A stretch of DNA of 64,000 nucleotides from Niveispirillum irakense DSM 11586 (GTDB lineage: Bacteria > Pseudomonadota > Alphaproteobacteria > Azospirillales > Azospirillaceae), in NCBI RefSeq assembly GCF_000429645.1, contig NZ_AUCG01000016.1, forward strand, positions 496,001-560,000. The letters are read 5' to 3'. Numbering within the stretch: the stretch's first letter is position 1; every line of letters starts with the position of its first letter. Shown one piece after another: positions 59,256 through 64,000 of this stretch. The translations under genes were made by a program, and so were the position numbers. Below the pieces are notes generated by a model, which worked only from the letters and a program-made list of their open reading frames with translations, made no database searches and was not told the origin of the DNA.

Positions 59256-59406
59256 TCCTGACGCCTATTGCTGGTCACGCGGAGGATGGCAAGTGGCGCC
59301 CCCGCCCTTGCCCGAAGCCTTCCCATGATCGGCATGACGACCGGATGGCGCCCTCGGCCTCCCCTCTCCCCTTCGGCCGAATCCCTCCCACAGCCATCCG
59401 GCCCAA

Positions 59407-59445
59407 CCCCCGGCATTCTCGCGAATGCCGGGGGTTTGTCTTTCT
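59407..59445 (+). terminator. Terminator after the outer-membrane gene
   Basis: CCCCCGGCATTC, loop TCGC, GAATGCCGGGGG then TTTGTCTTT. Confidence 0.88.
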
Positions 59446-60012
59446 ACGATTCATGCCTTTAGTATTACATGTACGAAATAAGTTTGATGCCCAACCTAAC
59501 CTTTAGGGTGAGGCATTTTAGTTACCACGCGAACATTTGAACGGGGTAACGCGCCTGCATCTCCAATAACTCTGCTGCATCGCACAAACACTAACGAGGT
59601 GAATCGGACGGGGACGGGATCAAAAGGGGCGATCGCTTCTGTTGCACAGGCGATGAGAGTCTTAGAAAAATTTCAAATCAAATTTGTTAATATTTTCAGC
59701 ACCATGAACTGGCGCTAACCCACGGAGATCACAGCGTTTCCGATGGAACGAAATTCATAATTTATCGCTGGCACACCGTCCGGAGCCGGCAGCATTCCCT
59801 ATCCGGAGCAGGACCAGTCACCATGTTGAGCAGGGAGCAGACCAGATCTCTGCAATGCGCGCGCGTGTCATGATCCCAAAATGGCTTGACAGTTTATGAT
59901 GCAACAGCGAAAAAAACGTCCCATGCGATGGCTGTTCAAACGCGCATGGCCTGAACTTGTAAGTAATTTTTCTAACTTCGAAATTTAGACAGCAAGTTCA
60001 ACAGGAGTAATT
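59446..60012. other. AT-rich leader region of the sugar transferase
   Basis: About 570 bases much richer in A and T than the window average, without a credible ORF. A -35-like TTGACA lies near 59885-59890 but has no good -10. AGGAG directly precedes the sugar transferase. Transferred DNA or regulator-binding DNA are both possible. Confidence 0.45.
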
Positions 60013-60699
60013 ATGAGTCAGCAAGAAAGCAATATGGTGCTTGGTGCCGACGATATTATAATTTCAGAAGATATTGCCAGTCCCGCCATGCGGACGAGCA
60101 GCGCGAAGCGGCTTCTTGATATTGTTGGCTCCGCAACCTTGATCATCTTGTTGTTGCCCGTGATGTTTATCGTGGCTTTTTTGATCAGCCGCGACGGGGG
60201 CAGCCCCATTTACCGCCAGCGTCGGGTTGGCCTGAATGGCAAGATGTTCGATTGTCTGAAATTCAGGTCGATGATTCTGAATTCTCAGGAAGTTCTGGAT
60301 AATCTGCTGAAGTCGAATCCCGAAGCACTCCAGGAATGGCGCGAAACCCAGAAACTGAGCAACGACCCGCGAATCACGCGGATCGGTAAGTTCATCCGCG
60401 CAACCTCGCTGGATGAGTTGCCCCAGCTCTGGAATGTGCTGAAGGGTGACATGAGCTTGGTCGGGCCGCGTCCGATTATCCGGGATGAGATCATCCGCTA
60501 TGGTTGCTATTTTGCGCATTATAAATCGGTTCGCCCAGGTCTGACTGGTCTGTGGCAGGTTTCCGGGCGCAGCAACACGAGCTATTCTCATCGTGTCGAG
60601 CTCGACACAAATTATGTGAATAACGTCTCCGTTTTAGGCGATATCCAGATCTTGCTGAAGACTGTAAAGGTCGTCCTGAAGCGCGAAGGCGCGCGCTGA
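60013..60699 (+). CDS. ExoY-like undecaprenyl-phosphate sugar transferase
   Basis: This 228-residue short-form bacterial sugar transferase has one membrane helix (GSATLIILLLPVMFIVAFL). The catalytic domain shows SPIYRQRRVGLNGKMFDCLKFRSM, NDPRITRIGKFIRATSLDELPQLWNVLKGDMSLVGPRPI and VRPGLTGLWQVSGRS. It moves a sugar phosphate onto the lipid carrier at the start of exopolysaccharide synthesis. Base composition is lower in GC than the neighbours and it stands alone, so it may have been acquired or be an extra initiating enzyme. Confidence 0.93.
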   Translation: MSQQESNMVLGADDIIISEDIASPAMRTSSAKRLLDIVGSATLIILLLPVMFIVAFLISRDGGSPIYRQRRVGLNGKMFDCLKFRSMILNSQEVLDNLLKSNPEALQEWRETQKLSNDPRITRIGKFIRATSLDELPQLWNVLKGDMSLVGPRPIIRDEIIRYGCYFAHYKSVRPGLTGLWQVSGRSNTSYSHRVELDTNYVNNVSVLGDIQILLKTVKVVLKREGAR

Positions 60700-60773
60700 A
60701 TCTTAGCAGCGCTGATGTTTAGACACCTTTATTGAGCCGTTGGGTTATACGGCGCGTGATGTGCAGGTGGGAG

Positions 60774-60816
60774 AAAGGCCCAGGATACCATTAGTGGATC
60801 CTGGGCCTTTTTGTTT
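60774..60816 (+). terminator. Terminator after the sugar transferase
   Basis: AAAGGCCCAGGAT pairs with ATCCTGGGCCTTT, then TTTT. Spacing of 75 bases after the stop. Confidence 0.9.
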
Positions 60817-60936
60817 GGCTCCGTCAGGGCAAAGCATCTTCTTATAGGGTCCGAGTCGACGACCTGCCCTTGATATGCCGCCTTATCCCGTGTCAGTCGG
60901 TGCGGATCCCAAGGTTAAGATTCATGGATCTTTGGA

Positions 60937-62127
60937 TTAGAATGCGCCAGGAGCGATAGCTGGCATGGCGGGAGTGGCGGCTGTTCCATTGTCGCTCCGC
61001 CGCTGCTGCGCCTGATACTTGCTCAGCCCTGCCATCATCATGTCGGCAAATTTATCCTGCGCCACCGGCTGGGGGGGAAGCGGGACAACAGAAGCCGGGG
61101 CCGGGGCGGCTCCAGCCTCTTCGCCGACCGGCTTACCAGAAGCAGTCGGCACCCGTGCCACGGTCGGCATGGCCTCGGCCTGCTGTTGCACCATCTGTAC
61201 AGCCGCATTCGGCAGAAGCGGCTTAGGCGCCATGCTGCCCCGGACAATGGCGTTGCTGCGATAATCAGCCAGGGTGCGGCCGGTGCCGGCATTGCGGTGA
61301 CCGGTTGATGCCTGATCCTGGGCCAGGGCGGCCACCATATCGCTTCCGCCCCCCTCCCCGGGTGCCGGCAGGCTGGCGACAGAGGCCCCCGCCCCCAACC
61401 CCGCAGCGGCCATCTTTGCGGCGGAAGCGCCCGGCACCGCCTGCCAGGACTTCAACTGCTGGGCATTACCAATACCGCCCAATGCCGCCGCAGAAGTGGA
61501 GCCAGCGGCGGCGGGCACCGCACCCGGTGCCGGCATGGCGCCACCCTGCTGCATCAGGCTTTCCAACAGTGCCGCCTGTCCGGTGGAAAGTTCGGGAACC
61601 TCCCTGTTCTCCACCGCAGACTTATGCCCTGTGGAAGAAGGCGCCCCATCGGGAAGCGGGGCTGCCTGGGCATGGCGAGGACGCGGCGCCGTCACGGTGA
61701 AGGGATCATCCTCCGCGGGCGGGATGACATTCTTACCCTCGCCGTTGCCGGTGAACAGACTCACGACATTATCGGCGATGTCCTTGCCCGTCTCATGCTC
61801 CACCACCGCATCAGCGGCGGCGATGGCCATGCCGATCGGCCCGAAGAACAGGGCACTGCCCGCCACCTTCGCCGGTGTTTTGATGGTATCGCCGGTAATG
61901 GCCTGGTAGATCTTGTTGACGACGGGAATGTGCTGCAGCGGGTTAACCACATCCAGCACATCCCAGAAGGACATGCCGCCTTCCCCCTCAGCCTTGCCCT
62001 CAGCACCGCCATCCTGCGGGACCGTTCCGTTCGTGGACAGGGAAGCCGGGGTCGCCGAGGCGCGCTCCTCCCGCATCATATGATGCGTGGCGCGGACATG
62101 ATCCATATGGATGCTGCTCGGCGGCAT
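60937..62127 (-). CDS. Ala/Pro-rich unknown protein
   Basis: This 396-residue protein contains a recognisable conserved-looking block (MSFWDVLDVVNPLQHIPVVNKIYQAITGDTIKTPAKVAGSALFFGPIGMAIAAADAVVEHETGKDIADNVVSLF) followed by Ala/Pro/Gly-rich low complexity. The block has a hydrophobic helix (SALFFGPIGMAIAAADAVV). There is no signal peptide. I recall similar blocks in other Rhodospirillales but no function. Start 62127 follows GGGAG. Confidence 0.65.
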   Translation of the reverse strand: MPPSSIHMDHVRATHHMMREERASATPASLSTNGTVPQDGGAEGKAEGEGGMSFWDVLDVVNPLQHIPVVNKIYQAITGDTIKTPAKVAGSALFFGPIGMAIAAADAVVEHETGKDIADNVVSLFTGNGEGKNVIPPAEDDPFTVTAPRPRHAQAAPLPDGAPSSTGHKSAVENREVPELSTGQAALLESLMQQGGAMPAPGAVPAAAGSTSAAALGGIGNAQQLKSWQAVPGASAAKMAAAGLGAGASVASLPAPGEGGGSDMVAALAQDQASTGHRNAGTGRTLADYRSNAIVRGSMAPKPLLPNAAVQMVQQQAEAMPTVARVPTASGKPVGEEAGAAPAPASVVPLPPQPVAQDKFADMMMAGLSKYQAQQRRSDNGTAATPAMPAIAPGAF

Positions 62128-62293
62128 GGTGGGCTCCCTTGTGACGGGATGCACCATGCAGAACCCATGCCAGATACGGGTCCATTAATAATGATACAGA
62201 ATCAACTATTTATAGCCCGACAGGACATATCCGCCGCCCCTGCTGATCCGGCAAGCGGCGGAATTTGCCGGGCGCGCGGCCCATCCTGCCGGG

Positions 62294-63457
62294 TCAGAAC
62301 AAATGGCCGGACCGTTCCGCCTTGGTGCGCAGATAGGCCTCGTTATGGCCATTGGCGGGGAAGATGTGCGGCACCCGCTCCACCACTTCCACCCCGCACC
62401 GGGCAAGCTGTTCCATCTTGTCCGGGTTGTTGGTCATCAGCCGGACCTGGGAGAAGCCAAGCTGCTTCAGCATATGGGCAGCCGGCAGATAGACACGCTC
62501 GTCAGCATCGAAGCCCAGAACGGTGTTGGCATCCACCGTATCCAGCCCGCCATCCTGCAGCTTATAGGCGCGCAGCTTGTTCATCAGGCCAATGCCGCGC
62601 CCTTCCTGGGCCAGATACAGCACGATGCCGCTGCCGGCGGTGGAAACCTCCCGGATGGCGCCGCGAAGCTGGGGGCCGCAATCACAGCGGAGCGAGCCCA
62701 GCAGATCACCGGTGAAACATTCCGAGTGCAGGCGGGCCAGCACCGGCTGCCCCGGCACCGGATCGCCAATGATGATGGCCAGATGCTCCGGCCCGCCATC
62801 ACTGGGGCGGAAAGCGACGATGCGCGTGCGCTCCGCATCCTCCAGCGGCACAGCGGCCTCTGCCACCCGTGTCAGCGACCGGGCAGAGCGGCGGCGATAA
62901 TCCACAATATCGGCGGCAGCCACCATCAGCAGGTCATGGCGGCGGGCGAAGACCCGCACTTCCCGATCCGCCGGCAGCGGCACCACCAGGGCTGCCGGCA
63001 GCAGGCGGGCGATCTTGGCCAGGATCGTGGCCGCCCCTTCCGCTGTCACGTCACCGGGCAGGGAAACCGCCCCCAGCCGCTCTGCCAGATCGGCACCGGT
63101 CAGGGATTTCAGCGGTCGGGTCGGGTCTGCCAGTTCCCGCACCAGTTCCAGCCCCAGGCCCTTGGGTGGGGACAGGCGCACCGGCTGATCGACCGGCATA
63201 TCCAGGCCCAGCGCTACCGCCCGCTGCCCGGTCACGATCAAAGACGGGGTTGCCCCGCCCAGCACGGTCAGATGGTCCAGCGATGCCGCCGTCACCGCCT
63301 CCGCCGCCAGGACCAGCAATGTGCCTTCCACCGCCGTGACCAGAACGGCCTCACCCCGGCGCAGATCGGCCAAGGCACGGTCTACGGCACGTTGGGCCGC
63401 CTGATCCGGCAGGGCATCGATATCAGCGGAGGCGTAATCCAGTGCCATATTATCCAT
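62294..63457 (-). CDS. ribA: GTP cyclohydrolase II with degenerate N-terminal domain
   Basis: This 387-residue protein carries complete GTP cyclohydrolase II signatures in the C-terminal half: HSECFTGDLLGSLRCDCGPQL (zinc Cys), AQEGRGIGLMNKL, and the tail NNPDKMEQLARCGVEVVERVPH. It opens the imidazole ring of GTP for riboflavin synthesis. The N-terminal 190 residues resemble the DHBP synthase domain of RibBA in outline, but the acidic metal-binding segment is replaced by TAVEGTLLVLAAEAV, so that activity is unlikely. ATG 63457 overlaps the upstream gene by eight bases; 63484 is an alternative. Confidence 0.92.
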   Translation of the reverse strand: MDNMALDYASADIDALPDQAAQRAVDRALADLRRGEAVLVTAVEGTLLVLAAEAVTAASLDHLTVLGGATPSLIVTGQRAVALGLDMPVDQPVRLSPPKGLGLELVRELADPTRPLKSLTGADLAERLGAVSLPGDVTAEGAATILAKIARLLPAALVVPLPADREVRVFARRHDLLMVAAADIVDYRRRSARSLTRVAEAAVPLEDAERTRIVAFRPSDGGPEHLAIIIGDPVPGQPVLARLHSECFTGDLLGSLRCDCGPQLRGAIREVSTAGSGIVLYLAQEGRGIGLMNKLRAYKLQDGGLDTVDANTVLGFDADERVYLPAAHMLKQLGFSQVRLMTNNPDKMEQLARCGVEVVERVPHIFPANGHNEAYLRTKAERSGHLF

Positions 63458-64000
63458 GTTCCGTTCCGTTGGCGCGGCCGCCATGGCGTATCAGCCAGAC
63501 GGTATCGGTGGTAAAGGAGAAAAGCAAAAGCGCAAGGGCTGCACCTGCCGCAACGCCGGTCAGCGGTGGTTCCATCCAGGGGCTGGCGCCGGCCGCCAGC
63601 ACGGCGACCTGCACAACGCAGATGGCCCGGCGCCGCTGGCTGAAGGGCAAGGGGCCGGCCAGCACCGGCCAGACCATCCCGGCCAGGATGAACAGGTGCC
63701 GCATGAGGCCCAAGCCCAGCACCCAAACCCCCGCTTCGCCCCACAGATAGAGCAGCAGCGAGAGAAGCAGGATCAGCAGCGCATCCAGTTCCATGTCGAA
63801 GCGCGCACCATAGGGGCTGCACATGCCCTGCCGCCGCGCGATCCAGCCATCCACCCCATCCAATGCCAGGGCCACCAGCGCGATAACGGCCAGCATCCAC
63901 GCCTGTTCCGCCGCCATGCCGGGGGCCAGCGGCAGGGCACCGCCCACCAGGGCGATCAGGCCGCCACGCAACAGGGTGATCCGGTTGGCCGTACCCCAGC
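63450..64000 (-). CDS. CDP-alcohol phosphatidyltransferase family protein, 5' end outside window
   Basis: About 182 residues are visible, the N-terminus being cut by the right edge (the frame continues through WGTANRITLLRGGLIAL). The family motif is DGVDGWIARRQGMCSPYGARFDMELDA (D-G-x2-A-R-x8-G-x3-D-x3-D type). Several membrane helices follow. It would join a CDP-activated head group to an alcohol, as in phospholipid synthesis; the substrate is not known. Its stop overlaps the ribA start. Confidence 0.88.
   Translation of the reverse strand, partial: WGTANRITLLRGGLIALVGGALPLAPGMAAEQAWMLAVIALVALALDGVDGWIARRQGMCSPYGARFDMELDALLILLLSLLLYLWGEAGVWVLGLGLMRHLFILAGMVWPVLAGPLPFSQRRRAICVVQVAVLAAGASPWMEPPLTGVAAGAALALLLFSFTTDTVWLIRHGGRANGTEHG

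Overview
The window is GC-rich (roughly 65%) alphaproteobacterial chromosome, most like the Rhodospirillales and probably Azospirillaceae or a close relative. Pointers are the histidine cluster hisB-hisH-(GNAT)-hisA-hisF-hisE-HIT, which as I remember it is the order described for Azospirillum; the argH-lptM-lysA-DUF4175 block with a divergent tlpA; an ornithine decarboxylase gene behind a long speF-type leader; and the rodZ-ispG pair. I see no complete insertion sequence, prophage, CRISPR array or rRNA operon. The assignment is inference from gene content and order, not from a search.

Layout. 1-5.5 kb: a truncated Sel1-repeat protein, tRNA-Gln(UUG), pheT without a neighbouring pheS, and a chemoreceptor. 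5.5-9.8 kb: the histidine operon on the minus strand. 9.9-24 kb: envelope and housekeeping genes, namely a lipoprotein gene with a frame disruption near its end, a solute-binding protein, a small beta-barrel protein, a RibD-like reductase, an M48 protease with a DUF898 membrane protein, a ferric-iron binding lipoprotein (fbpA-like), a DegQ-like protease, a histidine kinase, an alpha/beta hydrolase and a glycosyltransferase. 24-34 kb: DUF4175 protein, lysA, lptM, argH, tlpA, purB and a nitronate-monooxygenase-like flavoprotein. 34.6-40.3 kb: an ECF sigma/putative anti-sigma/metal-sensor operon, a bactofilin-M23 peptidase pair and ccmAB. 40.7-43.2 kb: ornithine decarboxylase with a structured leader holding a small leader ORF, then a porin with a sigma-54 promoter. 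43.4-50 kb: three isolated flagellar-type genes (FlgC-like, FliN-like, FliL-like), the iron ABC permease fbpB, rodZ and ispG. 50.2-56.1 kb: an emrAB-tetR efflux operon, a marR operon with small ORFs and repeated palindromes, a TetR-like fragment, and a HigBA toxin-antitoxin pair whose two genes are separated by a short tandem repeat. 56.2-64 kb: an S9 peptidase, an outer-membrane barrel protein, an ExoY-like sugar transferase in an AT-rich patch, an unknown Ala/Pro-rich protein, ribA with a degenerate N-terminal domain, and a partial CDP-alcohol phosphatidyltransferase.

Regulatory structure gives the most interesting material. Three sites of the form TTGCGA-N5-TCGCAA (one perfect, two imperfect) precede fbpA, fbpB and an unknown gene, suggesting an iron-responsive (Fur-type) regulon that unites two separated parts of one transporter. 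The ornithine decarboxylase leader contains a 35-residue ORF with a good ribosome-binding site. The TorF-type porin has a GG-N10-GC promoter with upstream half-sites. marR, tetR and higB each have palindromes placed where an autorepressor would bind. A dispersed palindromic repeat family lies at three gene ends, two members sharing homologous arms and all three sharing a core.
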